DNA of 36,937 bases from Parasutterella excrementihominis YIT 11859 (GCF_000205025.1 NZ_GL883706.1:1-36937); one strand, 5' to 3'. Shown: positions 1 to 8,966, counted from the first letter of the stretch. Notes: generated from the letters alone by a model not told the origin. Program-made: numbers and translations.

Positions 1-261
1 TTAGAGCGGGGAGGAGGAAAGCTGATAAAAGTAAATCCCAAAAACACGAGCCGAACTTGTCCGCGATGCGGACTCGTCTCGGCAGAGAATAGAAAATCGC
101 AGGCGACCTTTGCATGCATTGGCTGCGGTTACCGCTCCAACGCAGATGAGGTCGGAGCGATAAATATATTAAGGGCCGGGCAGGCCCGGTTAGCCTGTGG
201 TATGAGTGGTGCAGTAAGGCCGCTGTCAGCAGGAACCCGAAGAGACCCACTGCAGCACTAG
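1..261 (+). CDS. tnpB: TnpB-family RNA-guided nuclease (OrfB of IS605), C-terminal fragment
   Basis: An open frame enters at base 1 and ends at TAG 259-261 (86 residues visible). It carries the OrfB zinc ribbon, with paired CPRCG and CIGCG motifs, and then the RuvC-III motif SNADEVGAINIL, whose Asp is the last catalytic acidic residue of TnpB. TnpB proteins are omegaRNA-guided DNA endonucleases that help IS605-type elements persist. The visible catalytic residue and zinc ligands are intact, so the protein may be active, but the first two RuvC motifs lie outside the window. The truncation is a window edge, not a mutation. Confidence 0.85.
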   Translation, partial: LERGGGKLIKVNPKNTSRTCPRCGLVSAENRKSQATFACIGCGYRSNADEVGAINILRAGQARLACGMSGAVRPLSAGTRRDPLQH

Positions 262-321
262 GCTACGGCCGCTGCAGAGGTGGTATGGAATCCTCGCCAT
301 TCATGACGAGGAGGACGTCAA
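1..321 (+). mobile_element. 3' end of an IS200/IS605-type element (tnpB plus right end)
   Basis: The left part of the element is cut off by the window. What remains is the C-terminus of a TnpB-type protein, a short tail, and a right-end hairpin (TCCTCG at 291-296, CGAGGA at 307-312) followed by a TCAA at 318-321. This is the usual arrangement at the right end of IS605-family elements, which use subterminal hairpins instead of terminal inverted repeats and make no target duplication. The exact right border at about 321 is inferred from resemblance to family ends. The element sits about 40 bp beyond the rimO stop codon, so it does not interrupt a gene on this side. Whether a tnpA transposase exists cannot be seen. 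Confidence 0.75.
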
Positions 322-341
322 TTTCTGTAACGCTGCGCCAA
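200..341 (+). ncRNA. Predicted TnpB omegaRNA (3' part) with guide from the flank
   Basis: In IS200/IS605 elements the omegaRNA scaffold overlaps the 3' end of tnpB and the right end. Its guide is copied from host DNA just outside the right border. Here the right-end hairpin (291-312) and TCAA (318-321) would put the guide at 322-341, TTTCTGTAACGCTGCGCCAA. The 5' boundary at about 200 is arbitrary. The call rests on family knowledge plus the hairpin, and expression is not shown. Confidence 0.4.
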
Positions 342-359
342 ATGTCTTGCCCCGGAAGA

Positions 360-1700
360 CTAAGGTTCTTTTACAACTTCGGCGAAGAGGTCATAGTCGG
401 AAGAATCCGTGACTTTGACGTCCACAAAGTCTCCAGGCTTCACATTCGGATTGTTTTCAATAAAGACTAAGCCGTCAATATCCGGAGCGTCGGCAGTAGA
501 TCTGGCCGTCGCAATACCGTCTTCATCGGGCGCTTCATCCACTAAGACTTTGATCGTCTTGCCTACTTTCTCGCGCAGAAGTTCTTTGGAGATTTCGCTT
601 TGAACTTCCATGAAGCGCTCTCTTCTTTCTACGCGAACGCTTTCCGGAAGAGCTCCGGGCAGATCATTCGCAGCCGCGCCTTCTACGGGAGAATAAGCAA
701 AGCAGCCGACGCGGTTGAGACGAGCTTCTTTCAGGAAGTCCAAGAGGTACTGGAATTCTTCTTCAGTTTCTCCCGGGAAGCCGGTGATGAACGTTGAACG
801 AATCGTGATGTCCGGACAAATCGCACGCCAGGCATTGATGCGTTCCATGTTGTATTCGCTTCCCGGGCGTTTCATGGCCTTCAGAATTCTCGGATGAGCG
901 TGCTGGAAAGGAACGTCGAGGTACGGCAGGATCTTGCCTTCAGCCATCAGCGGAACGATTTCATCAACGGAGGCATACGGGTACATGTAATGCGGACGTA
1001 CCCAAACGCCGAGTTTGCCGAGCTCTTCGAATAAGACCTTAATGTTGGTCTTCACGGCCCGTCCGCCGATGAAGTCCAGTTTGTACTTCACATCCTGACC
1101 ATATGCCGCCGTGTCCTGCGCAATGACGAGCAGTTCTTTCACACCGCTCTTGACGAGATTAGATGCCTCACGAACGACGGAACCGATCGGACGGGATACC
1201 AGCGGACCTCTCAGCGAAGGAATAATGCAGAACGTGCAGTGATGGTTGCAGCCCTCGGCAATCTTGAGATAGGCATAGTGTTTCGGGGTCAGAAGAACGC
1301 CGCCTGCAGGCACCAAGTCACCGAAAGGCTCATGCGGTCTCGGAAGGTTGTCATGCACCAGACGGAGGACCTCTTCGGTCTGCTCAGGACCTGTCACGCC
1401 GAGCAATTTCGGGAAACGCAGGGCGACGAAGTTGCCTTCCTCGGTATTTTTACCGCCCAAGCAGCCGGTCACAATAACCTTGCCGTTTTCGCTCAACGCT
1501 TCGGAAATCGCTTCCAGAGACTCTTGAACTGCGGCATCGATGAAGCCGCAAGTGTTCACGATCACAAGATCAGAGTCTTTGTAGGTCGAGCTAATGAGGT
1601 ACCCTTCGGCTCTGAGTTCGGTAACGATGCGTTCACTGTCGACAAGCGCTTTAGGACAGCCCAGAGAAACAAAACCCACGCGGGGAGGACGTTTGGTCAT
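360..1700 (-). CDS. rimO: Ribosomal protein uS12 methylthiotransferase RimO
   Basis: 446-residue radical-SAM enzyme that methylthiolates the conserved Asp of ribosomal protein S12 in the cytoplasm. The N-terminal UPF0004 domain carries three cluster cysteines: C15 (in [12 protein letters not shown]), C51 (NTCGF) and C80 (TGC). The radical-SAM motif CNHHCTFC spans residues 151-158, followed by the typical [13 protein letters not shown] segment. A C-terminal TRAM domain closes the protein. The S-L-G-C-P-K-A opening and [12 protein letters not shown] segment separate RimO from MiaB. It is the last gene of a five-gene minus-strand operon and starts 4 bp after the rhodanese stop. Length fits the family. 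Confidence 0.96.
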   Translation of the reverse strand: MTKRPPRVGFVSLGCPKALVDSERIVTELRAEGYLISSTYKDSDLVIVNTCGFIDAAVQESLEAISEALSENGKVIVTGCLGGKNTEEGNFVALRFPKLLGVTGPEQTEEVLRLVHDNLPRPHEPFGDLVPAGGVLLTPKHYAYLKIAEGCNHHCTFCIIPSLRGPLVSRPIGSVVREASNLVKSGVKELLVIAQDTAAYGQDVKYKLDFIGGRAVKTNIKVLFEELGKLGVWVRPHYMYPYASVDEIVPLMAEGKILPYLDVPFQHAHPRILKAMKRPGSEYNMERINAWRAICPDITIRSTFITGFPGETEEEFQYLLDFLKEARLNRVGCFAYSPVEGAAANDLPGALPESVRVERRERFMEVQSEISKELLREKVGKTIKVLVDEAPDEDGIATARSTADAPDIDGLVFIENNPNVKPGDFVDVKVTDSSDYDLFAEVVKEP

Positions 1701-1704
1701 TTAC

Positions 1705-2043
1705 TTACTTCACAAGTGGTCGTTTAAGAGTTTCGGCAGCGGCTTCATAGCCTCCGAGATTACGGATATTTTTATATCCGAGCTTGCTGAGGATCTGACT
1801 TGCCATTTCCGCACGGCGCCCGGAACGGCAGTAAAGCTCAATATCATCGTCAGGCTTGGCACCTAAGGCCTTAAATTGATCCACAAAGTCCGGCGCGGAA
1901 TAGTTAGCAACCAAGGCGCCTTCAACCTTACCCGTCGTCGCAATTTCTGACGGAGTACGAACGTCAACCAAGAAAGTTTTAGCTTGAGCAGCAGTCATCA
2001 TCAGTCCAAATAGAACAGCTATTCCTAAAATCTTCTTAATCAT
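1705..2043 (-). CDS. Periplasmic single-domain rhodanese-like protein
   Basis: 112 residues from the chosen ATG at 2043, which has a good AAGGA ribosome site. A longer frame upstream would bury the signal peptide. The N-terminus MIKKILGIAVLFGLMMTAAQA is a Sec signal peptide, so the domain should be periplasmic. The mature part is one rhodanese domain with LVDVRTPSE near the start and active loop YCRSGRRAEMA, whose Cys would carry the persulfide; the loop fits a sulfurtransferase. It overlaps the end of the upstream membrane-protein gene by 8 bp and precedes rimO, implying co-transcription. The sulfur acceptor is unknown. It resembles PspE/GlpE-type proteins, but no symbol is given. Confidence 0.88.
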   Translation of the reverse strand: MIKKILGIAVLFGLMMTAAQAKTFLVDVRTPSEIATTGKVEGALVANYSAPDFVDQFKALGAKPDDDIELYCRSGRRAEMASQILSKLGYKNIRNLGGYEAAAETLKRPLVK

Positions 2044-2620
2044 AATTTTTCCTTTCTTTTGCAACATATTCGCGTACCAGCGTGAGTACATTGCCGTAGT
2101 TTTCTGCATTGGTCCAAAGATTTAACTCCCCGTGCAGACCGGCTTGCAGAGTAATCTTTTTCCAATAAGGCGCTTCGTGCACGGCCACGACATCTCCCCA
2201 CTCAAACATACGCGAGCGGGATGAATGCTTATTGATGTAGAACGTGTTCTTGAGTTTGATGATTGAACCCAGCAGGCTCAGAATCAAATCCAAAAAACTT
2301 GTGAGGGCTGAAGCAGAAGAACGGTACTCACAAAAAACTCCGTCCTGATCCAGCCGGTAATAAACCTGGCGATGCGGCTGCATGACCAGCATGAGCCAGA
2401 TCACAAACGCAGCGACGCCGGGCACGATCAAAAGCGCCCACGGAGAATCAAAGATCAGGCTGTGGGAGAAGCGGCTGATCACGAACAAAATAAAAACGAA
2501 GAAAGCGAAAGCCCAAGCACACTTCTTGGCGTCAATTAATTTGAAGCCGGGCTGAATGTAATACCAGCTGATTTCGCTGGAATTTCTTCTCGAACTATCG
2601 CTTGCAGATGAATGCACCAT
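2036..2620 (-). CDS. Membrane protein with two TM helices and a possible PH-like domain
   Basis: 194 residues, family not firmly recognised. After a short cytoplasmic start, two hydrophobic helices lie at roughly residues 33-50 and 60-79. They are followed by a soluble part of about 110 residues with YYRLDQDGVFCEYR and WGDVVAVHEAPYWKKITLQ, alternating beta strands that loosely resemble bacterial PH-like (YcxB/bPH) domains. That resemblance is only a visual impression. The ATG at 2620 lies inside pgeF (26-bp overlap), and its end overlaps the rhodanese start, so it is translationally linked in the rluD-pgeF-rimO operon. Function unknown. Confidence 0.75.
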   Translation of the reverse strand: MVHSSASDSSRRNSSEISWYYIQPGFKLIDAKKCAWAFAFFVFILFVISRFSHSLIFDSPWALLIVPGVAAFVIWLMLVMQPHRQVYYRLDQDGVFCEYRSSASALTSFLDLILSLLGSIIKLKNTFYINKHSSRSRMFEWGDVVAVHEAPYWKKITLQAGLHGELNLWTNAENYGNVLTLVREYVAKERKNYD

Positions 2621-3368
2621 GGCGCCCTGTTACCTTATCTCTTCTATAGCTGTAAAAATGCTCAGGATCGGAGTATGTATCGCGTTCACAGTCGGTGACT
2701 TCAGTCACACCGGCCTGCTTTAAAGCTTCCTTGGCGAAGCGGGCCAAATCCAAGTGCCAGCCACCCTCCCCGATCGATTCCAATGCATCGTCGGCCGCGG
2801 CTTTAACAGCAGATGCCCGGTAGTAGTCAGCGACGTCGACTCTCACTTCGAAATGATCTTTGCGGATGTGCGGTCCGATCCAAGCGATGATTTCTTCTTC
2901 ATCGCCGATTTCTTTTCTCATGGCTGCGACGGTGGTTTGCAGGACTCCATCGGCTAAGCCTTTCCATCCGGCGTGAGCGGCTGCAACAATGGTTCCTTTT
3001 TTGTCGCAAAGCAATACCGGCACACAGTCAGCGGTCATCACGACGCAAGGAATACCGGCGGCAGTCGTAAATTCGGCGTCTGCTTGTTCTTCAGTGTTGT
3101 TGTCTTCTGCCCTGACGACTCGAGAAGAATGAACTTGGCTGAGCCACTTGGGTTCGGCGCCTAACATATCGGTTACGATCCTGCGATTGCCGCGAACCGA
3201 ATACTTATTGTCTCCGACATGATTTCCGAGATTGAGGCCGCAAAAACCGTCTTTGTCTCCATAAGCGCCAGCGGACATGCCGCCCGAGCGCAGCGTGAAG
3301 AAAGCTCTAATGTTTTCCGGAGCGTTCCATTCAGGAACGATCACTTCCAATTCCGGTTTACTCTGCAT
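2595..3368 (-). CDS. pgeF: Peptidoglycan editing factor PgeF / YfiH-type multicopper nucleoside enzyme
   Basis: 257 residues, full length for the YfiH (Cu-oxidase_4) family. Members act on purine nucleosides in vitro. In E. coli PgeF prevents L-Ser from being incorporated in place of L-Ala in the peptidoglycan stem. Metal-site motifs are visible: QVHSSRVV with the first His, MTADCVPVLLCD with the Cys, and AAAHAGWKGLADGVL with the last His. The start at 3368 is 11 bp after the rluD stop, a pairing that is common in proteobacteria. The end overlaps the downstream membrane-protein gene by 26 bp. Confidence 0.93.
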   Translation of the reverse strand: MQSKPELEVIVPEWNAPENIRAFFTLRSGGMSAGAYGDKDGFCGLNLGNHVGDNKYSVRGNRRIVTDMLGAEPKWLSQVHSSRVVRAEDNNTEEQADAEFTTAAGIPCVVMTADCVPVLLCDKKGTIVAAAHAGWKGLADGVLQTTVAAMRKEIGDEEEIIAWIGPHIRKDHFEVRVDVADYYRASAVKAAADDALESIGEGGWHLDLARFAKEALKQAGVTEVTDCERDTYSDPEHFYSYRRDKVTGRHGAFICKR

Positions 3369-3379
3369 AGATTACGCCC

Positions 3380-4564
3380 CTATTCCTTTGTACGTTCTAT
3401 TTTCCAGTTGGAATCAGCGTCTTCATCGTCATCACCGAAATCAAAGTCGTCCCACGAACTGATTTTACCGACGGCTTTCTGATTCTCTGACAACTCATCG
3501 TTATTGATCATCACAACCGGATCTCCGAAGACTTCGGAAGGTCGATCCCACGGACCAAAGCCCAGCTCATCCATCAAATCTCTGAAATCCTGAGGCGGCT
3601 CGGCAAACCATTCCATCGTTTCTTTGGTCACCGGGTGTATCAAACCTAAACGGCTGGCATGAAGTGCCTGACGATCAAAAGAATTCAGAACGGAACCATC
3701 TTCTTTGGGTTTTGGAAGCTTATTGCGGTAGAGCGGATCTCCGATCAGCGGCAGGCCGATAGATTCCATGTGCACTCTAATTTGATGAGTACGGCCGGTT
3801 TTTAATCGGCAGGCAACCCAAGAGAAAGGTTTGCCTTTGACTTCTTTCTGATCAATGCAGCGAATATGCGTGGTCGCCGGTTTGGCTCTTCCGCCTTTAC
3901 CGATCGTAAAGCGCAGCGGATTTCTGGGATCACGCTCAATCGCTGCTTCAATGACTTTATCTGCAGGCGCTTTGCCTCTGGTGAGCGCCCAATACTCGCG
4001 TTTTACAGTGCGGGCCTGAAGCTGCTGAACCAAATCGAGCATGGCTTTTTCGTTTTTCGCCACCACCATCAAACCCGTGGTGTCGCGGTCGAGACGATGG
4101 ACAATACCGGCGCGAGGCAGTGTTCTAAAAATCGGGTTGTAAGCCAAAAGACCATTCAAAAGCGTGTCGTCCCAGTGCCCGGCGGCCGGATGTACAACCA
4201 ATCTTGCGGGTTTATTGATGACCAAGATGTCGTCATCTTCGTAAACCACGTCGATGTCCATCGGCGTAGCAATGAAATCCATATCTTCAAGGCGAGGCTT
4301 AATTTCAACGGAAACCTCATCGCCGAAACTCATTTTTTCTTTGGGTTTATCAACAGTTTTGCCGTTGACTTTGACCAATCCGTCTTCAATCAGGGTCTTC
4401 AGACGAGAGCGGGAAATGTCTTTTAAAGAAGAAGCCAAGACTTTATCGAGGCGCTCTCCGTCAAGATCGAGGGTAACTTCAAAAGTTTCAATTTTTGAAG
4501 ATTCCTGTAATTCGGTTTCTTCAAAAGCCTCAGTCTGACTATAATCATCTAATTCAATATTCAT
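3380..4564 (-). CDS. rluD: 23S rRNA pseudouridine synthase RluD family, with acidic C-terminal extension
   Basis: 394 residues from the ATG at 4564, preceded by AAGG. Longer upstream starts run through the bamD coding region and are unlikely. An acidic leader of about 28 residues precedes an S4 RNA-binding domain (residues ~34-85). The pseudouridine synthase domain follows, with HRLDRDTTGLMV at 156-167 and catalytic Asp159. RluD modifies helix 69 of 23S rRNA. E. coli RluD is 326 residues; the extra length comes from the leader and from a tail ending in a run rich in Asp and Glu (DFDFGDDDEDAD). First gene of a minus-strand operon. It diverges from bamD with only 16 bp between start codons, so each promoter must lie in the opposing gene. 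RluC is the alternative name. Confidence 0.92.
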   Translation of the reverse strand: MNIELDDYSQTEAFEETELQESSKIETFEVTLDLDGERLDKVLASSLKDISRSRLKTLIEDGLVKVNGKTVDKPKEKMSFGDEVSVEIKPRLEDMDFIATPMDIDVVYEDDDILVINKPARLVVHPAAGHWDDTLLNGLLAYNPIFRTLPRAGIVHRLDRDTTGLMVVAKNEKAMLDLVQQLQARTVKREYWALTRGKAPADKVIEAAIERDPRNPLRFTIGKGGRAKPATTHIRCIDQKEVKGKPFSWVACRLKTGRTHQIRVHMESIGLPLIGDPLYRNKLPKPKEDGSVLNSFDRQALHASRLGLIHPVTKETMEWFAEPPQDFRDLMDELGFGPWDRPSEVFGDPVVMINNDELSENQKAVGKISSWDDFDFGDDDEDADSNWKIERTKE

Positions 4565-4580
4565 TTTGACCTTAAGTTCT

Positions 4581-5432
4581 ATGTCTTTTGCCCTGAAAAC
4601 AATAATCAAGCGGACATTAACGGCCGCCTGTCTGGGTTCTGTTATTTTAGCGACTACATCGTGCAGTATGTTTAAAGGGGTTGAAGACCCGACGGAAGGC
4701 TGGACGGCTGACAAACTGTATGTCGAGGCCCGAGACAATCTGAATGAAGGCAACTACGAAACGGCCCGTGACTACTATCAGAAGTTAGAGGCCCGTTATC
4801 CTTACGGTCGCTATTCTCAGCAGGCCCAAGTTGAGACTGCTTACTCTTACTTTAAAGAAGGAGAACCGCAGCAGGCCATCGCAGTCTGCGATCGTTTCTT
4901 AAGGCAATATCCTGAGCATCCGTTGTCCCCGTACGCCCTCTACATTAAGGGCATTGCCACCCTGGACGAAGATGAAGGCTGGATGAGCTATCTGACCCGT
5001 CAGGACCTTTCTAAGCGCGACGCTCAGGCTGCGCGCGATGCTTTCGATATTTTCAAAGAACTGGTGCTTCGTTTCCCGAACAGCCGCTACGCCCGCGATG
5101 CCCGCGAACGTATGCATGAGCTGGTCGAGGCTCAGGCCAAGTACGAAATCAATACCGCCAAGTATTATTACGTTCGCGACGCCTACATTGCCGCCATCAA
5201 TCGCGCTGAAAACGTTCTTCTGAACTTCCAGACTTCTCCGCAGGCCGAAGAAGCTTTGATCATCATGCGAGACAGCTATAACAAGCTCGGCATGGACGAC
5301 AAGGCTGCCGATATTCAGCGCATTCTTGATGCCAATAAGAACCGTGGTTCCTATGATACCTACCTGCGTGCTCAAGAATTTGAAGCCGCAAAAGCTACAG
5401 CTGCTCCGAAAGACGGCGCAGCAGTCAAATAA
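4581..5432 (+). CDS. bamD: Outer membrane assembly lipoprotein BamD (ComL)
   Basis: 283 residues from ATG 4581. The N-terminus has basic residues, a hydrophobic stretch and a lipobox ending ATTSC, so the mature protein is a lipoprotein anchored in the outer membrane. The body consists of TPR helices beginning WTADKLYVEARDNLNEGNYETARDYYQKLEARYPYG, then QAQVETAYSYFKEGEPQQAIAVCDRFLRQYPEHP, characteristic of BamD. BamD is the essential partner of BamA in inserting beta-barrel proteins. Divergent from rluD, which is the usual betaproteobacterial arrangement. No strong ribosome site is seen, and the promoter must lie inside rluD. Confidence 0.95.
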   Translation: MSFALKTIIKRTLTAACLGSVILATTSCSMFKGVEDPTEGWTADKLYVEARDNLNEGNYETARDYYQKLEARYPYGRYSQQAQVETAYSYFKEGEPQQAIAVCDRFLRQYPEHPLSPYALYIKGIATLDEDEGWMSYLTRQDLSKRDAQAARDAFDIFKELVLRFPNSRYARDARERMHELVEAQAKYEINTAKYYYVRDAYIAAINRAENVLLNFQTSPQAEEALIIMRDSYNKLGMDDKAADIQRILDANKNRGSYDTYLRAQEFEAAKATAAPKDGAAVK

Positions 5433-5441
5433 ACTGTTTTA

Positions 5442-5999
5442 ATGCGCAATAAGAAGTTTTTTGCCGTGACAGGGGCGGCGTTGCTGCTCTTGGCCGGCTG
5501 CCGCACTATTCCTCAGAATCCTGAGCAGATGACGTGCAGCGATTTGCAGTATCTTGCCGAGGAATCTATCGATAAACTCGGTCTCCCATTTTTTGCCACT
5601 CAAGTTAAATATCCCGGCGATTGGCGTCCTTTTGCCCGTAATCAATGGATTAAAGAAGGCAGCCGTGTTCGCGTCCGTGACAACAAACGCGATTACCTTC
5701 AGATGGAAATGCTGGAGATCGGCGGAACAACCATGGAACAAACGCCTTATCGTGTCCGCATTCCCGTCGCACAATGCAAAAACGCTAATAAAGAACGAAT
5801 GGCCACTCTTGAGTACAAAAATCTGATCATTGATTCTCCTGAAAAGATTTCCCGTACGGAAGCGATTGACTTCAAAGGAAAAGAGTCTGTTGATTATCTT
5901 GCTCGTCTAATTTGTGGTTTTCAGCCGATTCCGGCTTTGGACAAAACACAGATCATGGCTCAGAAGTGGAAGAACTGCACGCCTGACTCTGCAAGCTGA
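5442..5999 (+). CDS. Small lipoprotein of unknown function downstream of bamD
   Basis: 185 residues beginning MRNKKFFAVTGAALLLLAGC, a clear lipoprotein signal with lipobox LAGC (Cys20). I do not recognise the mature domain. It has several Cys residues, polar content and no repeats or membrane helices. Only 9 bp separate it from the bamD stop, so the two are probably co-transcribed, and an envelope role is plausible by context. Nothing more specific is supported. Confidence 0.8.
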   Translation: MRNKKFFAVTGAALLLLAGCRTIPQNPEQMTCSDLQYLAEESIDKLGLPFFATQVKYPGDWRPFARNQWIKEGSRVRVRDNKRDYLQMEMLEIGGTTMEQTPYRVRIPVAQCKNANKERMATLEYKNLIIDSPEKISRTEAIDFKGKESVDYLARLICGFQPIPALDKTQIMAQKWKNCTPDSAS

Positions 6000-6100
6000 G
6001 TTCAAAGCCTGTAATTTCACATATCCGAAAACTTGCCTATTTCACCTCAGATGCAAGCGTTGTAGTATCTGTTTTTCAATTCATTCTCTACTGCAGAACT

Positions 6101-6901
6101 ATGTCTCTTGTATCGGTTATCGGCGCCGGCTCTTTGGCCAACGTATTTGCGAATGTCCTTCATGACTTTTTGCCGGAGTTCAAACTCCATTCTGTCTTAG
6201 CTCGAAATCAAGAAAAGGCCCAAGTCTTTGCCTCGAAATACAACTGTTCTGCTGTATTCAGCTTTGAAGATTTTCTGAAAAATGCAGCTCCGGTGGTCGT
6301 CGAGCTCGCCGGAGGCGCGGCACTTAAGGAATATACTCTGCCGATTCTAAAGTCCGGGAGAACATTGATTTGTCTCTCCAGCGGCGCATTTACTGACGAT
6401 GCTTTCAAGCAAGAGGCGATTTGCACCGCAGCTAAAAACAACGGCCGAATCTGTATCGTCAACGGCGCCATCGGAGGATTAGATTTTCTTCAAACCTGCG
6501 CTTTGCAGCGCGGTGCATCAGAAGTTGTTATTGAGACAACCAAATCACCTAAATCTTTGCTCGGAGCGCCCGCCTTAGAAGGCAAAACTCTGGACTTAAC
6601 CAAGAAGATGGTGGTTTTCGAAGGCGGAGTTCAGGAAGCAATCAAAGGTTTTCCGAAGAACATCAACGTCGGCGTCATTACTGCGCTGGCATCGGAAAAT
6701 CCTCACACCAAAGTTAAGATTGTTTCCGATCCCGAGGTCCATAGCAATACACATAAGATTATCTATCGCTCTGCTCTGGCCGATGCTGTGATGGAATTTT
6801 CCGGCAAACCTGATCCGGCAAATCCGAAGTCCAGCACCACAGCCGCGCTGAGCGCGGCAGCTTGTCTGAAGAACCTTTACAGCCCGATTTCCTTTTGGTA
6901 A
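6101..6901 (+). CDS. nadX: L-aspartate dehydrogenase (NadX family)
   Basis: 266 residues, typical length for the family. The enzyme oxidises L-aspartate to iminoaspartate (or oxaloacetate plus ammonia) with NAD(P), and can feed NAD synthesis in place of NadB without oxygen. The Rossmann motif VIGAGSLANV lies at residues 5-14. Family motifs follow: VVELAGG, CLSSGAF, NGAIGGLDFL, TTKSPKSL, FPKNINV and SNTHKI, the last containing the conserved His region. No nadA/nadC neighbours are in the window, so a role in NAD synthesis is inferred. It has its own upstream gap of about 100 bp and no strong ribosome site. Confidence 0.85.
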   Translation: MSLVSVIGAGSLANVFANVLHDFLPEFKLHSVLARNQEKAQVFASKYNCSAVFSFEDFLKNAAPVVVELAGGAALKEYTLPILKSGRTLICLSSGAFTDDAFKQEAICTAAKNNGRICIVNGAIGGLDFLQTCALQRGASEVVIETTKSPKSLLGAPALEGKTLDLTKKMVVFEGGVQEAIKGFPKNINVGVITALASENPHTKVKIVSDPEVHSNTHKIIYRSALADAVMEFSGKPDPANPKSSTTAALSAAACLKNLYSPISFW

Positions 6902-6910
6902 CTGCGGTTT

Positions 6911-6943
6911 AAACGGAGACATTCTTACGATATGTCCCCGTTT
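6911..6943. terminator. Bidirectional terminator between convergent nadX and dinG
   Basis: AAACGGAGACAT (6911-6922) pairs with ATGTCCCCGTTT (6932-6943), one mismatch, 9-nt loop. It lies between convergent stop codons. The T-tract is weak on both sides, so this rests on the stem and its position. Confidence 0.55.
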
Positions 6944-6968
6944 GAAATCTACTTTTACCGAGCTGCCT

Positions 6969-8966
6969 TTAACCTCTCGGCTCCTGGCACCTTTCCAGGA
7001 AATTCATTGCGGTATCAAAAACCTTAGTTCTAGCAAAGTCAGGCAGACTCTTCCAAATCTTTGTTCCGTATCCCTTGGATAACAGACGGTTGTCGCAGAG
7101 AATCAACAGACCTTCATCTTTCTCATCACGAATCAATCGACCGGCCCCCTGCTTCAAGAGCATGATCGCTTCCGGAATGGATATTTCGTTAAAAGAATTC
7201 TTGCCTTCCGCCTCAAGTTCTTTTGAGCGTCCCCCAAACACCGGATCATCGGGAGGCGGGAAAGGAATCTTATCAATTACAACCAAGGACAGCGCGTCGC
7301 CCTTAATGTCCACGCCTTCCCAGAAGCTCATGGAACCGACAAGCACGGAATTTTCTTCACTTCTGAATCGACGCAGCAATTCTTGCTTGGACTGTTCGTT
7401 CTGAACCAGGATGTTCATTGAGACACCTTCTGTCTCAGCAAAGTAACGCAGCGCTTCGGAAATCACTTCCATTGCCCTAAGCGTTGTACACAGCACAAAA
7501 GCTCTGCCCTTGTTTTTTTTGATGAACGGCCAAATGCGCTTGGCAACTTCATCGGAGAAGTTAGAGGCGCTCGGTGTCGGCAGATCTTCGGTGATGTACA
7601 GCATCCCCTGAGCTTTAAAGTCAAAGGGGCTCTCCCAAGATTTGGTTTCTGCGTCTTCCAAACCGACTTGGTCAATAAAATGTTTAAAGTCCCCGTTGGC
7701 AGCCAATGTTGCGGATGTCAAAACCCACGGCTTGCCCTGCACTTCCCGAGCGCTCTTAAGCATTTCGGCATAAGAAAGCGGTGTGGTGTTGAAGAAGATA
7801 TTCTTCGGTTTCACCGTAAACCAATCTAAGAGCGGACCCTTCATGGAACGAGAAACCGCTTTGCCGTTGAATACATCGCGCCAATATTCAATAAGGTCAA
7901 GGGCCTCTGTGCAACGTTCATCGAGCTTCGTCATCTCAGGAGATGCCTCTTTGTGCACATGAACCGCGTTGTTCAGTTTCTCCACCGCATTCAAAAGCTT
8001 TTTGAAAGGTTCAACCAAAAGATGCTTATCCTTGAATTTGGCAACCGCAAGCTGTTTATCTTTGGTGTTCAGGATGTTGTGCGTCGTGCTGATTAAATCA
8101 TCGCAGGCGTTTGAAATGGTTTTGTAGATGCCGTTCCAATCAATCTGTTTATTGACACCGTAACCTTGAGAAACCGCGTCCGCAGCTAAATTCCTGACAT
8201 CGTAAAGATTCAGCGTCTGAGAAAAGAAGTTCGTCGCGATGTTGGTCAGCTGGTGAGCCTCATCAAGCACCACCAGGTCAAATTCCGGCAGAAAGTCCGT
8301 GATTTGATTGTCTTTAAGCGAAATATCGGCCAGGAACAGATGATGGTTAATCACCAAAAGCTGAGCTTCTTTTGCCTTCTCTCTGGCCTGCATCACAAAG
8401 CAGTCGTTGTAATGATCGCAATTGGGGCCGAGACAGTTTTCACCGGTACTTGTCACTTCCGGCCAAATACCGGAGTTTTCGGGAACATCGGTAATGTCGC
8501 CGCGCTCGCCGGTCACGGACTGTCCGGCAAACTTCTTAATGCGATGAAGATGAACGACTTCTTCTCGAGACTTAGCAACGTAGGAATCTTCCTGAAGCGC
8601 ATGTTCTAAACGCTGCTTGCAGATGTAGTTGGAACGTCCTTTGAGGAGTGCAACACGGCAGCCCATGCCTAGGGCTTTTAAAAGCGCCGGAATGTCCTTC
8701 GTAAAAAGCTGATCCTGCAGCGTCTTTCCTGCAGTAGAAATCAGGACTTTCTGATCTTTCAGGAGCGCAGGAACAAGATAAGCAAACGTCTTGCCGGTGC
8801 CTGTACCCGCCTCAGCTACAAGCGTTTTTCCTTTTTCCAATGCTTCCGCCACCGAGGTCGCAAATTCAATTTGCGAGGGTCTCGGCGTGTAATTCGCGGT
8901 AACTTTAGAGAGAGGTCCGTCCTTGGCAAAAACGTCGGCAACTTCTTTTACGAATTCTGATGGCAT
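6969..8966 (-). CDS. dinG: DinG/YoaA-type XPD-like ATP-dependent DNA helicase
   Basis: 665 residues, superfamily 2 helicase. Walker A AEAGTGTGKT spans residues 51-60 and the Walker B box LDEAH 234-238. Four cysteines suited to an iron-sulfur cluster are C116 (YICKQRL), C178, C183 and C189 (ENCLGPNCDHYNDC), as in the XPD/DinG group. Late motifs include VGSMSFWEGVDIKGD and QGAGRLIRDEKDEGLLILCDNR. Such helicases unwind 5'-3' DNA, R-loops or stalled-fork structures. YoaA is the alternative name, and length alone does not decide. Follows the 9030-9797 gene on the same strand after 63 bp. Confidence 0.9.
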   Translation of the reverse strand: MPSEFVKEVADVFAKDGPLSKVTANYTPRPSQIEFATSVAEALEKGKTLVAEAGTGTGKTFAYLVPALLKDQKVLISTAGKTLQDQLFTKDIPALLKALGMGCRVALLKGRSNYICKQRLEHALQEDSYVAKSREEVVHLHRIKKFAGQSVTGERGDITDVPENSGIWPEVTSTGENCLGPNCDHYNDCFVMQAREKAKEAQLLVINHHLFLADISLKDNQITDFLPEFDLVVLDEAHQLTNIATNFFSQTLNLYDVRNLAADAVSQGYGVNKQIDWNGIYKTISNACDDLISTTHNILNTKDKQLAVAKFKDKHLLVEPFKKLLNAVEKLNNAVHVHKEASPEMTKLDERCTEALDLIEYWRDVFNGKAVSRSMKGPLLDWFTVKPKNIFFNTTPLSYAEMLKSAREVQGKPWVLTSATLAANGDFKHFIDQVGLEDAETKSWESPFDFKAQGMLYITEDLPTPSASNFSDEVAKRIWPFIKKNKGRAFVLCTTLRAMEVISEALRYFAETEGVSMNILVQNEQSKQELLRRFRSEENSVLVGSMSFWEGVDIKGDALSLVVIDKIPFPPPDDPVFGGRSKELEAEGKNSFNEISIPEAIMLLKQGAGRLIRDEKDEGLLILCDNRLLSKGYGTKIWKSLPDFARTKVFDTAMNFLERCQEPRG

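Noticed and set aside
1239-1727. 162-residue plus-strand frame opposite rimO
   Set aside because: Antisense shadow of a well-supported radical-SAM gene; no ribosome site or family motif.
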